Positions 1 through 8,167 of a DNA stretch of 11,311 nucleotides are shown here, one piece after another. The first letter of the stretch is position 1. Every line of letters begins with the position of its first letter. The position numbers and the translations under genes are program-made. Source of the stretch: Planctomycetota bacterium (lineage in GTDB: Bacteria; Planctomycetota; Brocadiia; Brocadiales; Bathyanammoxibiaceae); the NCBI GenBank assembly GCA_030623665.1, contig JAUXLO010000030.1:1-11311 (forward strand), written 5' to 3'. The notes under the pieces are model-generated. The model made no database searches and was not told the origin of the DNA. It worked only from the letters and a program-made list of their open reading frames with translations.

Positions 1-1865
1 ATAAACTTGTCCATAAATGCCGGGTTTCCCATAAGGTCGAAGTAGGTCATCTTTGAGGCTATCTCTCTCACCCTGCCGAAGGCCTCTCTTGAGAGGAGTG
101 AAAGCCTGGCCCCTGCGAGTGAGCTGTTTCCTATGAAGCAGATCTTATGTGGGGGCATTTCCGGCAGCATTCCTATGGTGATGGTATTGTCGATGTCCAG
201 ATAGTTGCCGAACCCACCGGCAAGATAGACCCTGTCAATATCGGTGATGTTCAGGTCCATTGAATCGATAAGTGTGGACACTGCTGCGTAAACGGCGGCC
301 TTTGAACGGATGAGATTCTCTATGTCTGCCTGGGTTATCACGATGTCTGCACCGGTGGCGGTCTTTTCCCCTTCCGCCAGTAGAAATTCACAGCCCTCTT
401 CCGTCTCTCTGACCCGCGGTGTGGACCCCTTTACGAGCTTTCCGGATTTGTTTACTGCGCCGGAGCGGAGTAGTGTGGCAATGGTGTCCAGGAGGCCCGA
501 GCCGCATATCCCTCTGGGTTTGCGGTCTCCAATGACCTTGTACCTGACGCTGAAGTCCTCCGAGATCTGGAGTCTTTCAATGGCCCCGCTGGCTGCCCTC
601 ATACCGTGTTTTACCCCGCTTCCCTCAAATGCCGGCCCCGCGGAGGAAGAGCAACATACCAGCCAGTCTTTATTACCCAGGGCCACCTCACCATTTGTGC
701 CTAGGTCAATAAACAGAGAGAGTGCCTCTTGTTTGTCTAACCCGATAGCAGCGGCACCTCCGGTTATGTCTCCACCTACGTAGGCGGCCACACTGGGGAG
801 ACAGTAAAGAGTGCCCTTTTGATTTATGTTTATCCCCAGCTGCCTGGCCCTCAGGTGGGGGATGGAGTTTGCGGTAGGTATGTAAGGTTCCTTGCGGATA
901 AGGGCCGGGTCCAGCCTGAGCAGGAAGTGCATCATAGTGGTATTGCCTGAGCAGCATATTGCAGAAATATCTTCGGGGCGGAGGCCATTTCTTAGTGTGA
1001 GGGTAGAGATAAGTTCATTTATATCGTTTACGATGGTCTTTTGCATCTCATCCGGAGAGCCTCTCTCTGTGGCGTAGATGATGCGCTGTATGTAGTCCTC
1101 TCCCCACTTCATCTGGGAGTTGTACGTGGCCTCGGCGTCTATGGTCCGATGGGCGGACAGGTCTATCAGCTGTACCACGACGGTGGTGGTACCCACGTCA
1201 ACCGCAGCGCCGAAGTGGTTCCTGGTGGTGTCCCCCGGCTCCAGGGTGATAATCTCCCTCATGGTGCCCTTCTCAGCCACTGTGGCCGTTAGTTTCCAGT
1301 GGTAGTCCCTTAGGGTGGCGGGCATCTGCCTTATGAGGTCAATGTCTGCCTCCAGGGATTCCATACCGATGTCCTCTTTGAGCATTACGGCCCTGAGCAG
1401 GCGTTCGTAATCTGCAAGGTTGTTGTCCATGGTAGGGGGCTCTAGTTCCAGGTAGAGTTTTTTTACCAGGGGGTCGTGCCTGTATTCGAGCTTGGGCAGG
1501 ATTGCTGCTATCATACCGGGGGCTGCCGCCCTTTCATCTTCCCGGGCTATGAGAATTTGCCCGCTTTCTATCCGGGTTTCGGGGGGAATTGAGACAAGCA
1601 GATCGTTCTCCACTTTCGTCTGACAGGCAAGGACGTATTTGTTTCTGGTTTCTTCCTCTGTGAGCAATGGGGTGGGTGGACTATCAGTGCGGCCCTCTTC
1701 TATTACCACCTTGCATTTTCCACAGGTGGCAACGCCACCGCAGACGCTGGAGATATAGACGTCGGCCTTGTGTGCCGCCTCCAACACCGTGGTACCCGGT
1801 TCGATCTGTACTACCTTGTCTTGAGGCAGGAAGCGTACCTTAAGGATGTGGTTTTTATCGGGCAT
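1..1865 (-). CDS. acsV: Corrinoid protein reductive activator (RACo/AcsV type), 3' end cut by window
   Basis: ATP-dependent reductive activator that returns the inactive Co(II) form of the corrinoid iron-sulfur protein to Co(I), so that it can again accept methyl groups in the Wood-Ljungdahl pathway; cytoplasmic. I translated it from the ATG at 1865 and it stays open to base 1, giving 621 residues, so probably only the last few to about 20 residues are missing (family about 630-640). Residues 1-95 form a plant-type [2Fe-2S] ferredoxin domain with Cys42, Cys48, Cys51 and Cys81 (C-x5-C-x2-C-xn-C). From about residue 215 comes the ASKHA ATPase-like domain (DUF4445 family), with DVGTTT at 223-228, DLGTNGEVALG at 387-397 and LAGGFGNYLD at 548-557. 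It lies 112 bases after acsC, which encodes part of its substrate. No Shine-Dalgarno sequence is visible before the ATG, but the start fits the family's N terminus. Related activators of methyltransferase corrinoid proteins share this architecture; the acsC neighbour favours AcsV. Confidence 0.93.
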   Translation of the reverse strand, partial: MPDKNHILKVRFLPQDKVVQIEPGTTVLEAAHKADVYISSVCGGVATCGKCKVVIEEGRTDSPPTPLLTEEETRNKYVLACQTKVENDLLVSIPPETRIESGQILIAREDERAAAPGMIAAILPKLEYRHDPLVKKLYLELEPPTMDNNLADYERLLRAVMLKEDIGMESLEADIDLIRQMPATLRDYHWKLTATVAEKGTMREIITLEPGDTTRNHFGAAVDVGTTTVVVQLIDLSAHRTIDAEATYNSQMKWGEDYIQRIIYATERGSPDEMQKTIVNDINELISTLTLRNGLRPEDISAICCSGNTTMMHFLLRLDPALIRKEPYIPTANSIPHLRARQLGININQKGTLYCLPSVAAYVGGDITGGAAAIGLDKQEALSLFIDLGTNGEVALGNKDWLVCCSSSAGPAFEGSGVKHGMRAASGAIERLQISEDFSVRYKVIGDRKPRGICGSGLLDTIATLLRSGAVNKSGKLVKGSTPRVRETEEGCEFLLAEGEKTATGADIVITQADIENLIRSKAAVYAAVSTLIDSMDLNITDIDRVYLAGGFGNYLDIDNTITIGMLPEMPPHKICFIGNSSLAGARLSLLSREAFGRVREIASKMTYFDLMGNPAFMDKF

Positions 1866-1977
1866 AGTAATGTGCAGGGCTAAGGTTCACTTGAGGTGTC
1901 GCTTTCGGCTAGCGGCGAGTTTGTCTATATTCTTGACGGAAATCTATTTTGGGCACGGCCTTTTCGTCCTCGGCCGG
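1866..1977 (-). other. acsC-acsV intergenic gap
   Basis: This 112-base spacer is the only loose junction inside the operon. Two weak inverted repeats can be seen: a 5-bp one just after the acsC stop (CGGCC...GGCCG, 11-base loop) and a 4-bp one around 1901-1915 (CGCT...AGCG). Neither is followed by a T run, so I do not call a terminator. I find no convincing promoter or Shine-Dalgarno sequence for acsV. The longest minus-strand frame in it is about 20 codons and has no recognisable start. Confidence 0.5.
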
Positions 1978-3324
1978 TTATTTTGCATGTCCCCAAGTGG
2001 TCTTGAGATAGGAAGGGAGTCCGGATGCCTCTTTGGGGCCAACCAGTATGTCCCAGCCAGTCTCCTCCTTAAGCTTGGCCGACATAACTGCGACAAGTCC
2101 GGGGATAATAAGCTTCTTGTGTTTTACCTTTTCTTGCGTCCCTGACGTGGTCATCGCTTTTCCCACCACCTTTTCGTTGAGCTTATCCCCCGAGTAAGCA
2201 GTGAGAACGGAGGTTCCTTCTGTGTCTACCGCAAGGATGTAGGAGGGGATGCGGCTGGATTCAACCTCACCTTCAACGGTGTAATACGTGAGAGAAAAAT
2301 TGGTAGTAAACAGGACGGGCGAGTTTTCGTCTACCTGTCCTACTTCGTATAATTTCGATTGGACCTGTACGGGTTTCTGCGGGTCGGTATATATATTTTG
2401 TCTGACGGTAAGGAGGGGCATTACCTGCCAGGGCTCGCAGCTTGACAGCACTATGATGCCTGCGTATTTTGCCATATAAGTAGAGGCATCGGCTATCTCC
2501 TGGTACGGGTCGCTATTGCTCATGAAGGTAATGGTTGGAAAGCCCAGTGCGCGGAAGTTCTTCTTAAGGGCGAGCCTCCTTATCTTGGTCAGCGCCTGGA
2601 GCGTGTCTTTTGCGCCGTTGCCCTTATAGTCTATCACAATCTCACTGACCCCCAGGGCCTTGATCTTTTCGGTAAGCTCCGCTAGCTCCTCAAGGCTTGA
2701 GGCATAGGCCCCAAGGGGGCAGCCTTTTTCCTTGGCCAGCTTCGCCATTGGTTCATAATTGCTGCTGTTTGCGCCATACACTAATGGCTTCTTTTCGGCT
2801 GTATGCTCAAGGGCCGCACCCATCGCCTCTGGTGATTCGCTTACAAGCACTATGCCCAACCGGGTTCCAGACGCTAAGCCCTGGGCGGCCTTTGCAAACT
2901 TGTCCTTGTCGGCGCTTTCATTCTTAAGGGCTACCAGGTCTATGGATATCTCCGTCCCTACACGGTGAAATGTCAGGGCATTTGCCTTTTCTATACTTGC
3001 GGCAAATTCTTCTTCACCCAGATTGTCGCTTACGGAGACGGCCACACCGCCCGGATGATAGAACTTTTCGTCGTGCCTGAAGAGCACGTTCTCTTCGCCT
3101 ATCTGGAGCGGAGAGTTTCCTGAGCCGATTGTGACAAGTTTTATAGGAGGTGCAGATGCCTCACCCAGCGCCTGTTTTGCCTCTTCGCTCACGTCCGGAC
3201 ACTCGTCCAATGAGGCCTTTTTCTGTACCAGCTGCATGGCGAAGGCGAGACAGGTAGGCCTGCCGCACTTCTTGCAATTCGTCTTAGGAAGCAGCTTATA
3301 TATATCTAGTCCCGTTAGTGCCAT
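1978..3324 (-). CDS. acsC: Corrinoid iron-sulfur protein large (gamma) subunit AcsC
   Basis: Large subunit of the CFeSP, the heterodimer that carries the methyl group on a cobamide from methyl-tetrahydrofolate (via AcsE) to the A-cluster of acetyl-CoA synthase. The 448 residues match the usual length of about 445. The N-terminal domain binds one [4Fe-4S] cluster through Cys17, Cys20, Cys25 and Cys42 (C-x2-C-x4-C-x16-C), in the setting LLPKTNCKKCGRPTC. A TIM-barrel-like middle (about 90-320) follows, then a C-terminal cobamide-binding domain (about 330-448) containing TNFSLTYYTVEGEVE. The ATG is one base past the clpP stop, so translation is probably coupled; only a weak GGGA lies upstream. 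The archaeal homologue is CdhE, but the surrounding genes are bacterial. The small subunit AcsD is not in the window. Confidence 0.96.
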   Translation of the reverse strand: MALTGLDIYKLLPKTNCKKCGRPTCLAFAMQLVQKKASLDECPDVSEEAKQALGEASAPPIKLVTIGSGNSPLQIGEENVLFRHDEKFYHPGGVAVSVSDNLGEEEFAASIEKANALTFHRVGTEISIDLVALKNESADKDKFAKAAQGLASGTRLGIVLVSESPEAMGAALEHTAEKKPLVYGANSSNYEPMAKLAKEKGCPLGAYASSLEELAELTEKIKALGVSEIVIDYKGNGAKDTLQALTKIRRLALKKNFRALGFPTITFMSNSDPYQEIADASTYMAKYAGIIVLSSCEPWQVMPLLTVRQNIYTDPQKPVQVQSKLYEVGQVDENSPVLFTTNFSLTYYTVEGEVESSRIPSYILAVDTEGTSVLTAYSGDKLNEKVVGKAMTTSGTQEKVKHKKLIIPGLVAVMSAKLKEETGWDILVGPKEASGLPSYLKTTWGHAK

Positions 3325-3325
3325 T

Positions 3326-3913
3326 TTATCCCAGTTGCTCTCTGTTGGTGACTATCTTGCTGATTAGGCCGTATTTTAGGGCCTCTTCCCCACTCATCCA
3401 GAAGTTCCTTCGGGTGTCGTTTTCTACCTTCTCGATGCTCTGACCGGTTTCTTTGGCGATGAGGCGGTTTATCTTATCGCGAAATTTCAGTATCTCGCTG
3501 GCCTCAATCTCTATGTCTGCCGCGGAACCCATAACGCCGGTACTTGGCTGGTGTATAAGTATGCGGGCGTTGGGGAGGCTGTATCTGTTCTTCTTTGCCG
3601 CCCCAAGGAGGATTATCACGGCTGCACTTGCAGTGATACCCGTGCAAATGGTCTTTACGTCGGGTTTTATGAATCTTGTCAGGTCGAATATTGCAAACCC
3701 GGCGTCGGCGTCACCGCCGGGGGAATTTATGAAGAGCTTTACGGGTTTCTTCGGGTCTTCCTGTTCCAGCAGCAGAAGCTGGGAAATAACCCGTTGGGCC
3801 ATTTTCTTGTCTATTTCGTCCCCGATGACGATTGTACGGGTCTTAAGTAAACGGGCTATAAATCCTTCTTCGTCACGCTCTTTTTCTTGCGGGTCGGGTT
3901 TTGTTTTATTCAT
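3326..3913 (-). CDS. clpP: ClpP-family serine protease (divergent paralogue) inside the acs operon
   Basis: Proteolytic subunit of the ClpP family, which forms barrel-shaped oligomers that degrade proteins fed by AAA+ unfoldases such as ClpX. The product is 195 residues, about normal. The catalytic triad is intact: Ser96 (TASAA), His121 (ILIHQP) and Asp166 (ENDT); the NSPGG segment (63-67) is also present. Two things are unusual. The nucleophile motif reads GITASAAV where typical ClpP has GQAASMGA, and the charged N terminus lacks the usual axial-loop sequence before the RLLK helix. I chose the ATG at 3913; a TTG directly before it (3916) is possible. The gene starts 4 bases after the acsB stop and ends 1 base before the acsC start, so it belongs to the operon. 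Family membership is clear. A role in turnover of CODH/ACS or CFeSP is inference. It may not be the cell's housekeeping ClpP, and no clpX neighbour is seen. Confidence 0.93.
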   Translation of the reverse strand: MNKTKPDPQEKERDEEGFIARLLKTRTIVIGDEIDKKMAQRVISQLLLLEQEDPKKPVKLFINSPGGDADAGFAIFDLTRFIKPDVKTICTGITASAAVIILLGAAKKNRYSLPNARILIHQPSTGVMGSAADIEIEASEILKFRDKINRLIAKETGQSIEKVENDTRRNFWMSGEEALKYGLISKIVTNREQLG

Positions 3914-3917
3914 CAAT

Positions 3918-6098
3918 CTATATCAGTGCGTTTAGTTCGAGTGCGGGGTGGTTGACCTTCTGTAAGTGGTTCAAGACCTCTTCTTCCGTTGTGGCGATGG
4001 TTTCGTCTGCGATCTTGCTGAGGAAGTCCTCAAGCCCTAGTTCCTTGGCCGTCGTTTCGATGAGATGTCCCATCTCTTCTTTAAGCTCCTTGGGCATCCA
4101 GACGAGCCTCGCCAGACCGCCGTCTGCGGAGATAAACTTATTGCTTGCCAGAAACAGCTTGCTGTGGCCAACAAATCCGGGGGTCTGCTGCCCACCACCT
4201 ACTGAACCGGCAAGTGTGGAAAACTTCATTCCGCAGGGTGTCATTTCCGTAAAGTCCCTGTGTACGGTCATTATGCCGTTGCACATCGGCAGCAGTACCG
4301 AGATGCACTCGAAACAGCCACAGCTGGTCATGGGGTCTACCAGCATGCTGTACATGCTTACCTTCTCGAACTTCCGGTTGGAGGCGTCTGTCAGGAACTT
4401 ATTAACACCGTCCCACTGGCCCGTTCCCTCATCAATGACGTCACCCTTCTCTATCGGCTGGTTGGGCCCTGTGGGTGTAATCTCGAAAGAGGCCTTGGCG
4501 TCGAGCCAGCTTACAGAGCCGCACAGGCCGGAGCGCTCAGGGGAGATGACGCATACGTGGGTGGGCGCGAAGCTCTGGCACAGGGTGCAGCTGTAGAAGA
4601 GGTTAACGGTATTGTCCTTCATGCCCATTATGCGTTCATCTCTTTCCACAAATGCCTGGTGTACCCCGCCCAGTAACTTTTCTACCTCCGGCTCCTTGGT
4701 GTAGATTGTTATCTGCACCTTGTCCACGATGGCTCCATATTCCTCGTGGAATTTTGCATGGAGGATGGTGCCTATATGTTCGAGCCTGAGGCCCAGTTTG
4801 TAGCCTTCTGTGCTTATGCGGTGGCGTATCTGGTTACGCTGGCCCATGTGGAAGATGCCCTGGGCCTCGCCCAGGAAGCGGTGGATCTGGCGCTCCAGTA
4901 TGGGCTCAAAGTCCTTCTGCATCTTGCGGCCCGCCACCGCTACGTATATGCCGATATTTATGGACGACCCCTCTTCAAACTCTTTCAGATCGGGTCCCAG
5001 TAGCTCTATCTTGCCGTCCTCGATCTCACTGATGTCCTTCATTGTCACGAACTCAAATCCGTGAGCCTTTGGGCCGCCAAGCTCGACGTACATGTCGTCC
5101 TTTCTGATCCTCTCCCCCTCGAAGGCGGGGCCGTAAGGAACGGGGATATCTATCTTATGGATAGAGACCTTGAGACCCCTTACCTCGATGGCCTTTTCGA
5201 CGATCTTGTCGTGGGGTATCCGGGATACTACGTGTTCGTATGTACAGACGCCGGTGGGTAATATCTCCGGGATATCCGTGTCGGCGATAGTGGGGAAGCC
5301 GTAGTTTATCGCCCCGGCTGCGTTTGCGTATTTTTCGTCGTCCACCTTACCGAGTGCCATGACAAAGGCAAAGATGCGGGCTTTATTGTACAAGAGGTTA
5401 TGCCTGAAGTCGCCCGGCTTGACGGCGCCGAAGGACATGGCAGCGCGGTTGGCAAAGCCGAGGGCGTATATAGTGGCACTGATATCCTTACCGAACGGCA
5501 CCAAGCGTGTCTCCCACCCGAGTTGAACACCCTTACTGTCCAACTGCTCGGCGAAGCTTACGCCGTTAGTCTCGGCGGACATGAAGACGTAGAGGTTCTT
5601 TTGTTGGAGTTCCCGTGCTATCTTTACTGCCGTGTCTGCATCGGGTGCAGCACCTACAATAGCGGCAAACCCGGGGGCAGTGCCGTCCACGAACTCAATG
5701 CCCCTCTCCCGGAGTATTACGTCATCGGCGGCACCCAGCCATATACCGTCAACGGGGTCAGGGCCTATCAGATACTTGCATGCCTCAATAATCTCCTCTG
5801 CAAAAAGGGTGGCCATTCCAGCGTCGAGGGCATGTCCCAGGTACGGCAGCCAGTGTTTGTCACTGGGGATGGGTGGCAGCAGTCCCTTTGCGCGTTCCAA
5901 GACAGGCTGGAATTCAGCGAGGGTCTTAACCTCCATTCCTGTCATGGAGTAGATTATGGGAAAGAAATATGCCGTATTGGGGAACTCGACCTGATGGTCT
6001 TTGCCCTTCTTGGTGATGGTTTCGTTCAGTTTATCCTCGGCACGTTTAACTATCTTATGGGCACCACGGATAGCAGCCGTGCAAATTATTTTAGACAT
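3918..6098 (-). CDS. acsB: Acetyl-CoA synthase (CODH/ACS alpha subunit) AcsB
   Basis: Catalyses the condensation of CO (from AcsA), a methyl group (from the CFeSP) and CoA to acetyl-CoA at the Ni-Ni-[4Fe-4S] A-cluster. At 726 residues it is close to the Moorella enzyme (729) and keeps the N-terminal domain (about 1-310) that docks on CODH and carries the CO tunnel; archaeal CdhC lacks this domain. A-cluster ligands are all present: Cys504, Cys507, Cys516 and Cys526 (C-x2-C-x8-C-x9-C) for the cubane, with Cys507, Cys593 and Cys595 (the CGC motif in TSCGCFEC) for the nickel ions. Numbering is shifted by two from Moorella. The ATG at 6098 follows the acsA stop by 13 bases and has a good Shine-Dalgarno sequence. 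No frameshift or lost ligand is seen. Together with AcsA it is expected to form the cytoplasmic alpha2beta2 CODH/ACS complex. Confidence 0.98.
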   Translation of the reverse strand: MSKIICTAAIRGAHKIVKRAEDKLNETITKKGKDHQVEFPNTAYFFPIIYSMTGMEVKTLAEFQPVLERAKGLLPPIPSDKHWLPYLGHALDAGMATLFAEEIIEACKYLIGPDPVDGIWLGAADDVILRERGIEFVDGTAPGFAAIVGAAPDADTAVKIARELQQKNLYVFMSAETNGVSFAEQLDSKGVQLGWETRLVPFGKDISATIYALGFANRAAMSFGAVKPGDFRHNLLYNKARIFAFVMALGKVDDEKYANAAGAINYGFPTIADTDIPEILPTGVCTYEHVVSRIPHDKIVEKAIEVRGLKVSIHKIDIPVPYGPAFEGERIRKDDMYVELGGPKAHGFEFVTMKDISEIEDGKIELLGPDLKEFEEGSSINIGIYVAVAGRKMQKDFEPILERQIHRFLGEAQGIFHMGQRNQIRHRISTEGYKLGLRLEHIGTILHAKFHEEYGAIVDKVQITIYTKEPEVEKLLGGVHQAFVERDERIMGMKDNTVNLFYSCTLCQSFAPTHVCVISPERSGLCGSVSWLDAKASFEITPTGPNQPIEKGDVIDEGTGQWDGVNKFLTDASNRKFEKVSMYSMLVDPMTSCGCFECISVLLPMCNGIMTVHRDFTEMTPCGMKFSTLAGSVGGGQQTPGFVGHSKLFLASNKFISADGGLARLVWMPKELKEEMGHLIETTAKELGLEDFLSKIADETIATTEEEVLNHLQKVNHPALELNALI

Positions 6099-6106
6099 AA
6101 CCCTAT

Positions 6107-6113
6107 CTTCCTC
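6107..6113 (-). promoter_or_regulatory. Ribosome binding site of acsB overlapping the acsA stop
   Basis: GAGGAAG lies 8 bases before the acsB ATG, and its first bases are part of the acsA TGA stop codon (6112-6114). This supports the 6098 start and suggests that translation of the two enzyme subunits is coupled, fitting their 1:1 assembly. Confidence 0.75.
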
Positions 6114-8133
6114 ATACCTTTATATCAAGTTTGCGTCTATCTTCCATATCGAAGAGCTTTCGCTCGGCTAGCACGTTAATTCCGAGTGCATCTCTCTTCT
6201 TCTCAATATGGTCGATTACCAGTCTTGCTACCTTTTTTATGTCCGGCTCAAAGGCCCACATGCCTCCGAGTTCCTCTTCAATTCCCTCAGTGAGCCACTT
6301 TTGGACGTCCGGTGCGCCCTGGACCGGAGAGTTTATCCCGAATACGGTAAAGACGCCGGAGGCGACAAAGTATTGCCCTATGCAGAGTGCCTTCTCATGC
6401 ATCCACTCATAACACACGCCAGCCAGGGGCAGTTCACTTATGTCGTTGCCGAGCCCGCCTTCCTCCACCATCTCTGAGCAGGCTATGAGGATGCGGCTGT
6501 TGTCTACACAGGCCCCTGCGTGGAGTATAGGCGGTATGCCGACGGTCTCGCACACCTCCCTGAGTCCTTCGCCACAGGCCTCTTGTAGTTCGGGGATCAT
6601 GAGGCCCTCTTTGCCGCACTCTGTAGCTGCACACCCTGTCTCAACCACGAGTATATTGTTTGCTATCAGTTCCTTTACAAGCTCTATGTAGGGTTGGTGT
6701 CCCGGCAGGACCTTCGGGCTGGTACAACCTACCACGCCCGCTACGCCGCGAATCTTTCCGTTCATGATATTGTCGTTGAGCGGTCTGTAGCTGGCTCTGA
6801 ATCTGCCTCCAAGCATGTATTTTATGGTCTCATGACTGAAGCCGACCACCATCTCCTTGACCGCATCCTTGGGGATATAGACCCTTGAGCGGTCGCGGTT
6901 GGGGTAGTTGTCGATAGCGGTCTTTACTATCTTTTTTGCCTGCTCCAGGGCGTTCTCGTCAGTTATATCAACGTGTTCAGCCCCTACAATGCGTGCCTTA
7001 GAGCACGTGGTAATCAGCTTTGTGTGGTAGCACTTGGACGTCTCAACGTCGGCCTGCATGATGCACTGTATGTCAACAATCACTGCCTCGATGCTACCTG
7101 TGGCAATGGCCATCTCCTGCATCTTCATGTGGCCGGCCATCGGTATGCCGTGGCGCATGAGAAGTTCGTTGGCGGTGCAACATATCCCTGCAAGGTTTAT
7201 GCCCTTGGCACCAACGGCCTTAGCGGCCTCAATAAGTTTGGGGTCCTGAGTGGCCAGGGCCACCATCTCCGAGATTTGCGGCTCGTGACCGTGCACCAGG
7301 ATGTTTACCTCGTCTTCCTTGAGTACGCCAAGGTTCGCTTTACCTCTGATGGGCTTTGGTGTACCAAAAAGGATGTCCTGGAGCTCAGTGGCAACCATGG
7401 AGCCGCCCCAGCCGTCCGCCAGTGCGGTCCGGCTGGCCTGGCGTATCAGGTTTTTGTAGTCCTGATCAGAGCCCATACCCGTGCGGTGCATGCTCTCTGT
7501 AACCTCGCGGTCAATGGCGCGGGGGGTGATGTTCAACTTCTCCCACAACTTCTGCCGCGTCTCGGGAGCACGTTTGGTGAAGCGCTGAAAACCGTAGGAC
7601 TTGCCGAATTCCGCCAGGGCCATCTCGCCGACCTCTTCAGCAATCTCCTCGACCTTCCGTCCATCGGTCTTTACGTCAAACCACTCGGCCACCATCATCA
7701 ACTTCTCTTCGTCCTTTATCTTGTAACCCGGGGCCTCTCCCCTGGCCGTTGCGACGAGCAGCTGGGCAATAGACCTGCCATGGTCGGAGTGTGCAGCTGC
7801 ACCAGCAGCAACCGATCGGGTAAAGTGCCTGGCGGTAATAGTATTGGCGTCGGCACCGCAGACACCCTTTTGCGGGCCTTTACCAAAGGGGTCTACGTTG
7901 CATGGGCCCATGTTGCAATGCCTGCAACAGAGACCCACTAACCCGAAGCCACACTGGGGTTGCTGGGCCTCATAGCGGTCGTATATGGACTCTACGCCGC
8001 CTTCCTTCATCCTCTTCAGCATTTCTTCGGCAATGGTACCGCCGTTTGAACCCTTTTCCGGGGTCTTCATTTCTTTTTTATCAGGCTTAGTCTTCTTGGC
8101 TTTCGCTTTAGTTTTTTTGTCCTTTGGCTGCAT
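6112..8133 (-). CDS. acsA: Ni,Fe carbon monoxide dehydrogenase (CODH/ACS beta subunit) AcsA/CooS
   Basis: Reversible CO2/CO oxidoreductase. Here it supplies CO to AcsB through the internal tunnel. The 673 residues match the bacterial CooS/AcsA family. D-cluster ligands are Cys61 and Cys69; B-cluster ligands are Cys70, Cys73, Cys78 and Cys92. The HSDHGR segment (115-120) belongs to the proton-transfer histidines. Probable C-cluster ligands are a His in HGHEP (281-285, likely His283), Cys319 (GICCT), Cys357, Cys470, Cys501 and Cys542 (ACVDNS); Lys581 (MHEKA) fits the catalytic lysine. I assigned these by motif and spacing from memory of Carboxydothermus and Moorella enzymes, not by alignment. 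The first 27 or so residues are an unusual lysine-rich tail. The ATG at 8133 has a well-placed AAGGA, so the tail is probably translated; Met22 is an alternative start. It is the first gene of the operon, and acsB next to it marks it as acsA rather than a stand-alone cooS. Confidence 0.97.
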   Translation of the reverse strand: MQPKDKKTKAKAKKTKPDKKEMKTPEKGSNGGTIAEEMLKRMKEGGVESIYDRYEAQQPQCGFGLVGLCCRHCNMGPCNVDPFGKGPQKGVCGADANTITARHFTRSVAAGAAAHSDHGRSIAQLLVATARGEAPGYKIKDEEKLMMVAEWFDVKTDGRKVEEIAEEVGEMALAEFGKSYGFQRFTKRAPETRQKLWEKLNITPRAIDREVTESMHRTGMGSDQDYKNLIRQASRTALADGWGGSMVATELQDILFGTPKPIRGKANLGVLKEDEVNILVHGHEPQISEMVALATQDPKLIEAAKAVGAKGINLAGICCTANELLMRHGIPMAGHMKMQEMAIATGSIEAVIVDIQCIMQADVETSKCYHTKLITTCSKARIVGAEHVDITDENALEQAKKIVKTAIDNYPNRDRSRVYIPKDAVKEMVVGFSHETIKYMLGGRFRASYRPLNDNIMNGKIRGVAGVVGCTSPKVLPGHQPYIELVKELIANNILVVETGCAATECGKEGLMIPELQEACGEGLREVCETVGIPPILHAGACVDNSRILIACSEMVEEGGLGNDISELPLAGVCYEWMHEKALCIGQYFVASGVFTVFGINSPVQGAPDVQKWLTEGIEEELGGMWAFEPDIKKVARLVIDHIEKKRDALGINVLAERKLFDMEDRRKLDIKV

Positions 8134-8140
8134 CTATCAG

Positions 8141-8145
8141 TCCTT
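8141..8145 (-). promoter_or_regulatory. Ribosome binding site of acsA
   Basis: AAGGA sits 7 bases before the ATG at 8133. It decides for this start over the internal Met22 codon, and so for translation of the lysine-rich N-terminal tail. Confidence 0.7.
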
Positions 8146-8167
8146 ATACAGTGGTCCTGCGCCTAAC

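Noticed and set aside
310..783. Plus-strand open frame of 157 codons at the left end
   Set aside because: It is antisense to the ATPase domain of acsV, which reads without interruption on the minus strand through DLGTNGEVALG.
3914..3916. TTG as the start codon of clpP
   Set aside because: It directly precedes an ATG. With no Shine-Dalgarno sequence to discriminate, the ATG at 3913 is the more likely start, though TTG is not excluded.
6973..7941. A 322-codon open frame on the plus strand, and similar long ones at 5400-6179 and 3901-4596
   Set aside because: They lie antisense to acsA and to acsB (the last overlapping the clpP start), whose proteins carry full sets of metal ligands. The antisense products have no recognisable domain, and their openness follows from the codon bias of the real genes.
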